Shown here piece after piece: positions 37,530 to 47,613 of a stretch of 64,000 nt of DNA. Within the stretch, counting starts at the first letter, position 1, and the number at the start of each line of letters is the position of its first letter. Source of the DNA: Mesostigma viride (taxonomy: Eukaryota; Streptophyta; Mesostigmatophyceae; Mesostigmatales; Mesostigmataceae); contig RPFO01000080.1 of assembly GCA_009746045.1 (NCBI GenBank), positions 485,366 to 549,365 of the forward strand, written 5' to 3'. The position numbers and the translations under genes are program-made. The notes below the pieces were generated by a model. The model was not told where the DNA came from, made no database searches, and saw nothing but the letters and a program-made list of their open reading frames with translations.

Positions 37530-37755
37530 TGGCAGCTAGGAGGTGCCTGCCAGGGCTTATGGTCAACGTGGATGACGTCCCCCCGCCAGTATACCGGCTT
37601 CCCCCCTGCATGCGCTCTGCCGGAGCTGAAGGTAGGTCGGCCATAGCTCGCGTCGCCGCTGTTGCTGGGCCAGGGTCAAGTCGTCGCGTCCAGCGTGAAG
37701 CGAGTCCTCGAGAGCTTCTTGCGGCATTTAAGGAACAACAGCTTGTCCGCCATGT
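37530..37755 (-). pseudogene. ORF1 element fragment, copy 3
   Basis: The minus strand matches the C-terminal coding end of the LINE-ORF1-like family (the part encoding RRRKRLEKT to GQPVYWKG), for example around GGTAGGTCGGCCATAGCTC and GGGCCAGGGTCAAGTCGTCG, which are also found near 17536-17590. It is cut at both ends and out of frame. Confidence 0.6.
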
Positions 37756-37778
37756 ACTTAAGGGGACGGGACACCCCC

Positions 37779-37802
37779 GAATTTTTTGGCGCCAAAAAAT
37801 TC
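37779..37802. repeat. Perfect 24 bp palindrome
   Basis: GAATTTTTTGGC is followed immediately by its complement GCCAAAAAATTC. A related GAATTTTTTGG occurs once more at about 38032. Confidence 0.85.
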
Positions 37803-38977
37803 GCGCCGGAACCGAAGGTCACAAATTTCACGTGCACGGTGCGCGCACCCCTTGCGGAAGTGGCCATGGCGACTGCGTTCAGGCGAAACTACCACACTAG
37901 GGCAGGCGAAATGCAAAAATTTTACTCGAATCTAAAAGGAGATGAGTTTATGATGTTAGTTTGTGGCGGAAATCAGCTGGTTTACAATATCGCTGTTGTT
38001 TTTTAATGCCATCGGCATGGGGGGTAATCTGAATTTTTTGGTCGCGCGGAATGAAATAGAATTCATGATAGCGGCTGTAAAATAACGGTTTTGGGGGCTG
38101 TTCTGACCGTGAAGCAGGCATTAATATCGGTTGCATCAAATTCTAAACCGAGCTGGTGCTTTTTGCCAGATTTTTGGCCATTATCGGTAAGGAATTGTTC
38201 AGACCTGCGCAGTGCGTGTCTGACCTGTCCATGGAATAACGGCTGTTGTTGCGCGCCAGCTGGGCGAGGGATTTACGAGGGCAAGGTACAGATTTGTCGC
38301 GAATGTTATCTGCTATCGGTGCTTTCTTCTATGAGCTCATCGTTCGATTTTTTTTGCGTTCTTTTTGGGCAGTTTCCGCCAGCTAGCTCGCCGTCGCTTG
38401 GGCCGGGCACCGTTGTGTTGTCGAATACCTGGCAGCTTTAGATTGTTTTCGTTGATGTCGTGATCAGGGCCGCTTCAGTCGCAGCCTATAGCTCTTCGGG
38501 AAGGTATAAGGCATTTCATAAAACGTGTTATGTCAAGGATGTTGTGCGTATGGACGCTTCTTGTTGTTTGAGAGTGACGCACCCTCTCTTCGCAGGCCGC
38601 AGCGGCATCACAGCGCTCATGCGGTGAAGGGCCGCCAATGGTTTCTTTGCATTTTATCGTGCAGGGATGGAAGTGTTATAGTGATGATTATGTTGGAGAT
38701 ATTGCATTTGTGTGACTGCATGTAGATAGCTGGCACCAATGGTTGTTTGAGCTTTCCTTTGTTATGATGATGTGACAAGACTACAATGTGCTGAGCCAAC
38801 CATGGTTGACATGCATGACGTAGCTGCATGCAAGCTATATATTAAAAATATAATTACTTACAGCAGAGTGAAATCACTCAAACCAAAGCAAACGCCCAGC
38901 TATAAACCTATATACAGAGCCATGTCAAAGCTCTATACTACGATATAAGACCAATGGAAACGCCTAACGGGAGGAAC
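37803..38977. other. No gene recognised
   Basis: Short open frames without known motifs occur here. The sequence is mixed in composition and I see no element termini that I can support. Confidence 0.4.
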
Positions 38978-39460
38978 CTAATAGCCCTGCTGCACCGCAA
39001 AATCAGCCCGCGTACGGCGGAGCATGATGTCAGCCATGGCCCGAGTCAGCGCCACCGACAAGCGCTGACGCCAATATGACGTCCAGGTCCGCGCCGACCA
39101 TGGGGCCCGCTGGCCCTCCAGGTCCAGCCGGTCCTCCCGGAGCCGGCAACACTCCTTGAAGAAGGCGGAGGTCAGGGGCCCCATGGCCCCAAACTCCTCC
39201 AGGACAAAGGGCACCACACGATGGTGCCCGACGTCGCCGTAGGCCAGGAGCTTGGCCCGCTCCGCCCGGTCCGCCGTGTAACCTGCCGTGAGGGAGGCCC
39301 CAGCCACGTGGCTAAGAGCCAAGGGCCGCGCCACCGAAACGTCAATAAGCAGATGCCGGCCACCCCCCTCAAAGTCCAGCACCACGATGTCAGGCCGGTG
39401 GTTGGGGGAATAGAAAGCAGCTATATATACCATGTTCTTACTTGGTTCCTTGCCCTCCAT
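38978..39460 (-). CDS. Restriction-like endonuclease (PD-(D/E)xK) domain, retroelement remnant
   Basis: A 160-residue ORF contains NHRPDIVVLDFEGGGRHLLI immediately followed by DVSVARPL, then AERAKLLAYGDV, VPFVLEEFGAMG and an Arg/Ala-rich C-terminus with SVALTRAMADIMLRR. The R-P-D, about 14 residues, D-V spacing followed by K-x-x-x-Y and a F-V-x-E-x-x-G-x-x-G segment is the pattern of restriction-like endonuclease domains found at the C-terminus of some non-LTR retrotransposons, where they nick the target. No RT or zinc finger precedes it here, so it is a fragment or a free-standing domain. The start is uncertain. No other part of such an element is visible nearby. Confidence 0.45.
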   Translation of the reverse strand: MEGKEPSKNMVYIAAFYSPNHRPDIVVLDFEGGGRHLLIDVSVARPLALSHVAGASLTAGYTADRAERAKLLAYGDVGHHRVVPFVLEEFGAMGPLTSAFFKECCRLREDRLDLEGQRAPWSARTWTSYWRQRLSVALTRAMADIMLRRTRADFAVQQGY

Positions 39461-40640
39461 AGTCCCAGTTTGTCATCCATGCCGGGAAGGACAGTTTAGG
39501 AGGTGTTGTTGAGTTGATTGGCTTGGTTGGCATCAACCTTAAGGGGTTAAGTACACTCTAACCTGGGAGAAACATAGGAAATGCTGCTTAGGCATGTTAG
39601 GGCTACCATCGTCAAGGCTATGCACATATTTACAAGGCTGGCCATGCTGGAGGGATGATGAAGACATATGAGGTGCGTGGCCACCCCTTTGTACTTTGTA
39701 AACATACTCTGCATGGTTTTGGTGCATGTTGGATGGCATATGAAGTGGCACTGTGGGGTTACTAACTTACTGAGTGGTCCTTAGCGCCTTTTCATGTGCT
39801 CATATAGGAAACCCAACCACTTGAGCAATTCTTGTCGCAATGACCCCCCACATTGAGCATGCGTTGCCGTCAGCGTGCATGAGTCGATTATGTGTGCTTT
39901 GGTCAGTTTGCAGATGTCTTTGATGAAGAAGGAGGTGCTAGTGTGGCTAAATGGTTGCTCTAATTTCCTTGTAGCGTCTACATGGGTGGCCGTCTTGGAA
40001 TGGTTGTAACTTGGGCTGAGTTCTTGTCAGAATGGCGTCAAACCTTGAACATAGAAGGTACCATATGTTCAGAGAATGGTATAGTATGTGGTTTGGCCAG
40101 TTTTCATGAGGCTTAGATGTATTAAGGGGTGTTAGTGTGGTTAAATACTAGCTAAAACCTCCCTTAGCTTCGTCACAGGTGGCAATCTAGGAATATCCAT
40201 CAAATAGGGCCGCGCTTGTCAGAATGACCTGAAAATTTGGGGCTGCATGTCCCCCCCTCTCTAGTATTTGAAAATATAAGATATGGCATGATTCCATGTG
40301 TTTATGATTTGTTTTTTTTTTTGGTGAAAAAAGTACCCTTTTTGCGGGAAAATCCATCAATGTGTCTAAACATTATTGTTCTGTGCTCAAAATTAGGCAG
40401 ACTTTCTCAAAATTGGGGGAACTATATGGAATTATATGATTTGGTCCAAATATGTTTGCCCATTGTCATAGGGAAAATATGCCAAAAGTAGCGTCTTCTT
40501 CTATTTTTAGCGCGTAACCGGCATCCGGTGGCTAGTACCCCCCCCAAGTGGTTGGAATTTTTTTTTTAATCATATTTATGGTCCCCAATCATAATTGGAT
40601 TTTTAGCACATGCATAGGTATGGTTTCCAGAAAAGTGCCC
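39461..40640. repeat. Diverged tandem repeat of about 193 bp and flanking sequence
   Basis: CTTGTCGCAATGACC (about 39831), CTTGTCAGAATGGCG (about 40024) and CTTGTCAGAATGACC (about 40217) recur at regular spacing. The intervening GTGTGGCTAAAT / GTGTGGTTAAAT and TTGGTCAGTTT / TTGGCCAGTTT blocks also correspond. Three decayed units are visible between about 39700 and 40240. The rest is AT-rich without genes. Confidence 0.5.
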
Positions 40641-40649
40641 TTTAGGGGT

Positions 40650-41434
40650 GTCCCCTCCCCTTAAAGGTGAGGAGCACGGGTGCCGGGCTAGCCTTACCCC
40701 GCGCGCGGGGGAGGCGGACAGCCGACATCCTCAACTCACAATTGAGTTGCATGGGGGCAAGAATGTCGCGCTTAAACGCCGTGAGAAGAGTCGTCGAGGT
40801 CTCACCTGCCGGCTGGTCGAGGTGCTTGACGATGACATTGTGGCTGCGCTGGGCCGGTGATCAATCTCGGCCTCCTCTCGAAGGTCGAGGGCTTGTTGCT
40901 TGAGCTGTGCCGCGATGGTGGTGGTGGTGGAGGTGGTATGATGCTTAAGCAAGTCCGCCCAGGTGGAGGGAGCATCGCTGGCCGGCCGGGCCAGCAGATG
41001 CCGGCTGGGCAGCGATGTCCTTCACCGCCTGGGCGGTGAGGCCGGCGGTGTCATGCAAGCTCTCAAGGGCGGTGGCGGTGGCTTGCATGGAGGCGCTGGT
41101 CGAGGTTGAGCTGGGCCGTGATGTCGGCAGTGGAGGCGGAAATGGCTGTGGAGGTGGAGGCGACGGTGGTGGAAAGGTGAGGAAGCTCAGCAGACAGCGT
41201 GCCGCCCAGTGCTGCTACGTCGGCAGGAAGGGGGGTCACGTGCTGCTGGAAGGCTTCCGTAAGGATGGAACGGAGTGTGGGGGCGGAGATGGATGGAGCC
41301 CAGATCTCGCCATCAGAGCGCATGAGAAGGGAGTTGAGGATGGTGTGCTGGAGTTGGGGGCGGGTGCACCCGAACAGAACGCTGGTGGTGTTGTGCCACC
41401 AGCTGCCGTCCGAGGTGATGAGGCCGTCTAGCAA
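40650..41434 (-). pseudogene. ORF1 element, copy 4 (N-terminal part)
   Basis: On the minus strand 41434-41063 is open and reads IWAPSISAPTLRSILTEAFQ and LSAELPHLSTTVASTSTAIS, a coiled, Thr/Ser/Ala-rich N-terminal region. It continues in other frames through LTAQAVKDIA to KHHTTSTTTTIAAQLKQQAL and DLREEAE, the segment that starts copy 1. It is cut within the ORF1 domain at about 40650 near the CCCCGCGCGCGGGG sequence. This copy shows that the protein of the family is longer at its N-terminus than copy 1 suggests. Frames are broken in at least two places. Confidence 0.6.
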
Positions 41435-42580
41435 CCGCTTGCAGCCAGAGAGCTCCTTCTCCGTCCGCCAAGAGTCCTCTGCCCCATATCTAGAAAACTT
41501 CCACTGGATCCGATATTGGCGTTCAGCAACTCAGCAACTCGGCGCGCTTGGCAGCACGTCGTACATTGCTTGGTGGGGCACTCAAAGTGGGATTGGCCAG
41601 AAAAATAAGACTTCATAGCCGGTACGGTCACTTTCACAGCCTTCTCGGGAAGAAAACGTAGCTTGATGATAAGAAGTTGTACTTCCTTAACTTCTGCATC
41701 ACGAGCAGCCTTGGCAGTTGCCTCCTTGGCGGCAGCGGCGCCAGGAAACCTTGCTGGCGATGACCGCCCGCAGCGCTTCAATGCGGTCTTCCTTTTACTT
41801 GAAGACTTGGATTCCCCGATGGCATTTAACCGCTTAACTGCTCTTTGCTTTAGTTTATGTAGTTGCTTGGTAGCCACAAGTCTAGACGGTCACGCTTAAT
41901 CACTTGATACGGAAGTAACAGTAAATGGGAGACATCTGCCATTTCACTACTCATGAACCTCCGCCACAGCCTTTTGACTCCTTTTTTCCCAAAAGTCCAT
42001 TGAGCCAGCCACCTTCTCTCGATCACCCACAGACGCAGGGACAATGTCCGTAAATGCATTCCTCTTTGCCCACGTCTGCATGTCCTTCCCATGCACCAAA
42101 AAGTCACGGCGCATGGACACATCAAAGGCTGCCATGAACAATGTCCTTCTGAACATCCTCCTTTGTAGAAGCATCACTCTCCACCGCCAACTTGGTGAAG
42201 TTTTTCGCTATGCTCAATCTTTCTTTGTTCTCCTCAAACCAGTTTGGATTGAAGGGGAAAATGCCAGCTTTCTCAAACCCCGACTTTACAACGGTGGGCG
42301 TGTGACTCTTCAGCACCAGCCGCTTCATAATATGCCAGCATCAAGAGCCGATCCCACTTAGTTAGTCATCGAGCTCTTGGCATACTTTACACGCCACTCA
42401 CCTACTTTCTTGGTGAAGGCTGACTTGAAAGACCCAAACACCGACACATCCAATGGCTGCAACTCCGAGGATGTGTGTGATGGATGACAAATACATAATA
42501 TATGCTCGTCTAGTAATAACTGCAAAGCCCCGGGAGTCATGGTATGAGAACCATACCCGTCCATCACTAGCAACACCCGG
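41435..42580 (-). pseudogene. Pogo/Tigger-type DDE transposase, C-terminal part, decayed
   Basis: The minus-strand frame entering at 42580 encodes RVLLVMDGYGSHTMTPGALQ, then ICHPSHTSSELQPLDVSVFG and FKSAFTKKVGEWR. This is the second half of the DDE_1 superfamily core (Asp in VMDGYGSH; LQPLDV motif). After frame changes VVKSGFEKAGIFPFNPNWF follows, the usual post-catalytic segment of pogo-like proteins, and then a Lys-rich tail with CPTKQCTTCC (41877-41428). The upstream part with DNA-binding domain and the first Asp is absent; an inverted-repeat element begins exactly at 42579. Several frame changes show it is dead. The mechanism is cut-and-paste at TA targets in functional members. Confidence 0.75.
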
Positions 42581-43796
42581 TCCCACGGAGAATGGGGTAG
42601 ATTTTTGCTACAAAAAAACGCTAATTTCAACCTCTTTAAATTTTCTTTCGGCCGACCGCGAAAAATCGTGCGAAATCGTGCGGAATCGCGCAAAATTTGC
42701 TGAAATTTACCGAAAAGGCAGGGGGGGTGGAAAAAAACAAGAAAATTTACATCATGATGGATTCGAGTAAATCTCGCGAAAACAAGCATGTTTGCCACTG
42801 GTTGCAACCCCAGGGGGTCTCTAGGTTAGAAGTTACAGAGCCTCAAAAACCGTTAACTTATTAAAGGGTAGGTAGGTAGGTAGGGTGCCGGGCCGATATG
42901 GGTTTTTTACAACAAACCACTTGGATTTTCTGCTAGCTCCCTGTATGGTCGGCATTTTGAAACAGTTTGACGGACAAACTGATAGCACTTGGCGAGCTGA
43001 ACCCAAATCTGCAGTCAAAATTTTGGCAGGTACCATAGAGGGGGGGGGGGTTGCCCGCAAGATGGTGCTGCCCCTACTAGGCACGGAAGTATGCTGCCGT
43101 CTGCCACCACTACAAGGCTTCGGCTATCCACCGCTGTGCCGTGCCAGTATCGCGTCGCGCCGGCCAACGACCCATTTAAGAAAACCGGAATTTTCCCATA
43201 CACGAATATGCTCAAACGGTAGAGCTCGCGGAACTGATCATTTTGCTCCCTAGGTCGGTCGACCCCTACTATAACCCTTGGGACCTCATGGTTTTGCTAG
43301 GCATAGCGCCTACATGCTAGGTAGGTAGGGTCCAAGGGCCAACTTTTGGAAAATTTCAGCGTATGTGTCTGATATTTTTGTATTTTCCACCCTCCTGGAA
43401 AAGGGGCCAAAAATGTGTAAAATCATGCGAAATCTTGAAAAAAATGCTGAAATTGACCCAAAACCGGCCAAAAAAGTGCGAATTCATGCAAAAAAGTTTG
43501 ATTGTAAAAAAAATACGACGTATAATAAAAAATGCACGTGAATTCACAAGGAATTCATGCAAAAATTTTCAAAGGGTCTCTCTGCAGCTAGACCCTTCGT
43601 GTAAAATTATGCGAAATCCTGTGAAATCGTGTGAAATTGTGTGAAGTTGTGCGAAAATCGTGCGAAAATCACGCGAAATTGTGCAAAATTTTGCGGGCGT
43701 TCTCAAATCGCCAGAATAAAATTTCGAAACAAAAAGTCCAAAACAGCGTTTTTTTGTAGCAAAATGCGCGAAAACTACCCCATTCTCCGTGGGACC
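42579..43796. mobile_element. Inverted-repeat element (1.2 kb) adjoining the pogo transposase
   Basis: GGTCCCACGGAGAATGGGG at 42579-42597 is matched by its complement at 43778-43796. Both continue inward to TTTTGCTACAAAAAAACGCT. The inside has no protein; it contains degenerate GTGCGAAATC-type repeats (42658-42705 and 43598-43700) and a dispersed segment (about 42745-42905) also found at 55143-55330. It is a non-autonomous or fold-back type element; the transposase reading frame is interrupted here. I found no clear target duplication. Confidence 0.65.
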
Positions 43797-44430
43797 ACAT
43801 TCTGAATCTCATGATCATGCACTACATTTCGCCACCGCGGAAACCCAACTTATGCGAGAATGTGGTTCCGTCAATACGGCGGGGGTTACAAATTCAATTT
43901 CGAAGTTCGGCACCGTCGGATACATGTAAAGCAACATATGTTATCTAGAATCGCGCCATTTGGCATCAATTGGCCAGTTCTGAAAATTCGATGAAATCTC
44001 TAGTACGTCCTTGGTCGAATATTTCCCTCCGATTTGGATCATGACGAAAATTGAGTACGAATTTCTTAGTACAGTCCACCGTTTTGTTCAGTTCAGTGTA
44101 TTCCCACGCCCCTTGCTGACCTGACGGAGGCCAAATTCGTACTGAACACTAGCGCAAGTGCGCTCGATACTAAAAATTTCTACTTCCGAGATGTCTGACA
44201 GAATTCCTGCTAGGTCCATGCTTTGGTACCGGACGGATGCTGAAATTCACTGTGGTTGTGTCCGAACGAGGAAAATTGTCAGAAATCTACTCTCGATACG
44301 AACGTAACGAAATTTCCAAGTATCTGACGCTCAGAGAGCTGCCACCGTTTTCCGCTACTTGACCGAACCACATTCCCCGCTAAAAAAGGTGTCCTAGGCG
44401 GCGAAATGTAGTGTGTGGAAGTGTCCCCAT
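43797..44430. mobile_element. Second inverted-repeat element, directly adjacent
   Basis: GCACTACATTTCGCC (about 43818) and, 30 bases further, GAATGTGGTTCCGTCA pair with the complements at about 44365-44420 (TGACCGAACCACATTC and GGCGAAATGTAGTG). The arms are about 55 bases and roughly three-quarters identical. No ORF of note lies between, so this looks like a small non-autonomous element. Confidence 0.5.
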
Positions 44431-44968
44431 GTCGAGCGACCTTTTGCTCTCAAATAAAGGGGACTACACTGTCTTCCCAGGCTCTATCAGTGACATAGCC
44501 GACCCGTGTTGATCAGTCAAAACACAATGCGAACCCTCGGTGAGGTAGCCCGCTCGGGCCTGTGAGGAGGCTCGTATAAGGCTACCATCCTCATTTATGA
44601 AGTCTGAATCCCTACGCTTCCCAACTAAGACATAAAAAGGATCCATGCACAAATTGAAGAGTTATGGTCTTGGAATCATATAATACTGATGAGCTTGGAA
44701 TAAAGTTGCGGGCAGCCTTCAATTGGCATATGTTGTCTCATTGATGTTGTCTCATTGCGTTAATGGGTCAATTGTCTTAGTTTATATAATGTATATCTTG
44801 GGAAACTCATTGCTTCAATAAAATGCATGCTAGGCGCAATCAACCCCCACAAACACATCTGAAAACTGCACAGTGCATCAAATGTATCCTAGACAAAAAA
44901 ATGTATCCTAATCCGGTAAAACCACCCTTGCCGGGGGAGCAGCCCGCAGGGGGCGTGGAAGGCCACGG
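44431..44968. other. No gene recognised
   Basis: There is a 62-codon minus-strand frame (44464-44652) with ordinary amino-acid composition but no motif I know. The Helitron start lies somewhere between here and 44969; no certain TC terminus could be assigned. Confidence 0.35.
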
Positions 44969-45628
44969 TTGCCTTCTGGGGATCCAAGCGAAACGCCAAG
45001 GTCCCGTCGCAACAGGCTTCGGCGGGAGAGGTACGCAGCAACACGAGCCGACCCCCGGGGTCGAGAAGCACCAGTTAGCGCGGACATACCACCAAGCGCG
45101 GGTATGCCACCAAGTGCGGGCGCGGGCGCGCCGGGGTCTGGTACCGGTCCTACCATGGGTGGGACAAACGGACATGAAGACAGGCATTCGGCGGGGGGTC
45201 CTATCCGGCATGGGCGTGGGCGCGGGCGGCCGTTGTCGTCCCCTCTTCTGCAACCCGGGGAGTCGGCTCCTGCGCGTCACTTGCGTCATGCGCAGCGGAG
45301 CCGTGCTACCCGTGTTGCAAGGGCACTGGACCTGTCTGCAGGTGGGGTGGCAGCCGCAAGCCAGCCCGGTGCGGCGGTGCGCGCCCGCTTGCCTCTCGCG
45401 CGGCAGTGGCAAGGGCACGATGAGTTTGATGAGTCCGCCGTCTCACGGTTTGACGCAGGCGATATGACTGGCGTGTGCCGGTGGTGCAAGGCGCGTTTCT
45501 GGGAAGCTGAGCGCATCGCGTCAGGGGACCGGGCCTACACGGCGTGCTGCATGCGCGGCAAGATCAAGGTGCCGCCGGTGAAGCCTCCACCTCAGCTGAT
45601 CCAAGAGCTGGTGTCAGACTGGCCGTGA
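44969..45628 (+). pseudogene. Helitron Rep-helicase, N-terminal segment
   Basis: After a disordered Gly/Ala/Arg-rich start, residues about 165-220 read MTGVCRWCKARFWEAER, ACCMRGKIKVPPVKPPPQL and IQELVSD. The C-x-x-C-x-A-x-x-W-x-x-E ... CC-x-x-GK pattern is the zinc-finger-like region that opens many Helitron proteins. A stop at 45626-45628 is caused by an extra base: in the next frame RDPDSAAFLEHIRSYNS continues the Helitron-like N domain. The ATG chosen is the first in this frame after non-homologous sequence; the true start is uncertain. Confidence 0.75.
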
Positions 45629-47165
45629 CCCGGACTCTGCTGCTTTTCTGGAGCACATCCGGTCCTACAACTCGGCGTTGACATTCGCGGCATTCCAGAA
45701 TGACAGCATTCGCCACGTGCCCCACGTGCAAGGCCGTGGTCCCCCCCCAGTGGCCATCTTTGGTCAAGTGCACCGGTACATGGGTTCCCTGCAGGCTGCG
45801 CGCAACTCCACTACGCCCGCTCGGTACGTGCAAGCGTACTTCGTGGAAGGGCGCGATGCAGATGGCGAGGCGGCGGCAAGGCTGCAAGGCGCAACGCGCC
45901 TGACGAACACGCGGCATGGCGCGCGGCTGATGCCCTTGCTGCAGCACACCATCCGCGTCCACAGCCCATTCATCAACTACTTTGAGCGGGCGTTGGAAGC
46001 CCATCCGGAGCCGCAGGAATACCATATTCGCTTGCAAGCGGACGCGGCGCCTCCACCGGCAGGGCGTCATCCCGGAACGTTCAACCTTCCCTCCATGGAC
46101 GAGATCGCGGTCATCATGCCCGGCAGTGGCGAGGGTCTGTCGTATGAGGAGCGCAGGCGGGTGATTGTTGTCAAGTTGCGCGGCCGGCAGGAATTCGAGG
46201 AGTTCGCTACCTGGCACCACCTGTACGACCCCGTCACCTACGTCCTCATGTTCGTGGGGGGTGACGGCGGCTGGTCGCTGGACCAGCGTCAGCAGCACAA
46301 CAGCAATGCCACACTGCGGGAATGGGCGGCGTACCGTTTGCAAGTGCGTGATGACGACGACGACTTGGCCACGCGGGGCTTGATGATGGAGGAGGACTCG
46401 CAGCACTACTTTGGCAAGTTGTTCCGGATGAAGATCTGCGACGATTGGGAGAAGATCGAGAGCCAGCGCCTAGAGTGGATCCTGCGGAACCAGGACCAGT
46501 TGCGGGCAGTCATGTACAACAGCCTGCGCGATATGGTGGACGACATGGATAACCCGCGGGCGGCCCTGGACACAGCAGGCGCACGCATCGTGCTACCGCC
46601 CACGTTCGCTGGTTCCCCTCGTGAGCAGTTGTGCAGGTTCCATGATGCCATGGCCATCGCGCGCGAGATGGGCAAGCCTGACCTGTTCATCACAGTGACG
46701 TGCAACCCCGCGTGGGAGGAGATCACGCGCAACCTCAAGCGCGGGCAGCGAGCTATCGACCGACCTGACATCGTGGCGCGTGTCTTCCACCTCAAGTTGG
46801 GCGCAATCATGAACGAGATACTCGTGGATGGCATCTTCGGCAAGGTGGTGGCCCACGTGAGCGTGCGCGAGTGGCAGAAGCGGGGCCTTCCGCACGCCCA
46901 CATCCTGCTGTGGTTGGAGGCTGGGTCCAAGCCCACCACGGCTAACGACTACGACAGCATCGTGAGCGCGGAGATCCCGGACCCCGCCACCCACCCGGTG
47001 TTGTACGAGCAGGTGACGGCCCACATGCTGCACCGCAAGTGCGATGCCAATAGTACCTGCTGGAAGAATGGGAGGTGCTCCAAGCGCTTCCCTAAGCCAT
47101 ACCAGCCCGCCACGTACCGAGCACGTCGAGGATGGGTACCCTTCGTATCGGCGGCGGTCGCCTGA
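45629..47165 (+). pseudogene. Helitron Rep (HUH endonuclease) segment
   Basis: The frame contains NSALTFAAFQNDS, FGQVHRYMGSL, YDPVTYVLMFVGGDGGW and then the Rep motifs: LFITVTCNPAWEEI, RVFHLKLGAIM and EWQKRGLPHAHILLWL, where His-Ala-His is the metal-binding HUH motif (about residue 404 from 45678). KNGRCSKRFPKPY follows. The HUH enzyme nicks and joins one DNA strand during rolling-circle transposition. The frame closes at 47165 after a one-base shift near 47115; in the other frame DGYPSYRRRSPED continues the domain. Confidence 0.88.
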
Positions 47166-47613
47166 GGACGGGGGACATGTCTTTGTGGATCAGCATGGCA
47201 AGGTGTACACCAACAAGGATGTGGTGCCGCACAACATGTACCTCCTCGCCAAGTACAGGTGCCACATCAACGTGGAGATCGCCAACGGCCTCAAGTCGAT
47301 CAAGTACATGTTCAAGTATGTGTACAAGGGACATGACCACGTGATGTTCCAAGTGGCAGCTGCGCGGGCACGAGCTGCGCGTGGCCCGCGGCATGCAGCG
47401 ACAACGCCCGCGCCACCCACCTCTGCGCCCGCCGCGCCCGCGAGTGCACCAGCGCCACCCACCTCTGCGCCCGCCGCCCGCGAGTGCACATGCACGACCC
47501 GCCTCTGCGCCTGGTGCGCAGGCCACCTCGGCTCCTGGCGCGCCCGTCACCGCGGCGCCCGCATCCACAGCAGGCACAACTGGACCCGGGGCGTCCTCCG
47601 CAACTCGTGCTGA
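47044..47613 (+). pseudogene. Helitron Rep end with catalytic Tyr region
   Basis: From about 47120 this frame reads DGYPSYRRRSPED, DVVPHNMYLLAKYRCHINVE and then SIKYMFKYVYKGHD, the Y-x-x-K-Y segment with the two tyrosines used for strand nicking and transfer. It then runs into a Pro/Ala/Thr-rich repeat (47395-47600, with CACCCACCTCTGCGCCCGCC units) in which the frame changes again. The upstream part before 47120 is a shadow of the preceding segment. Confidence 0.8.

Noticed and set aside
37779-37802. Palindrome as a transposon end
   Set aside because: It is a perfect palindrome on its own, with no second copy at a plausible distance; the similar GAATTTTTTGG at 38032 is too short.
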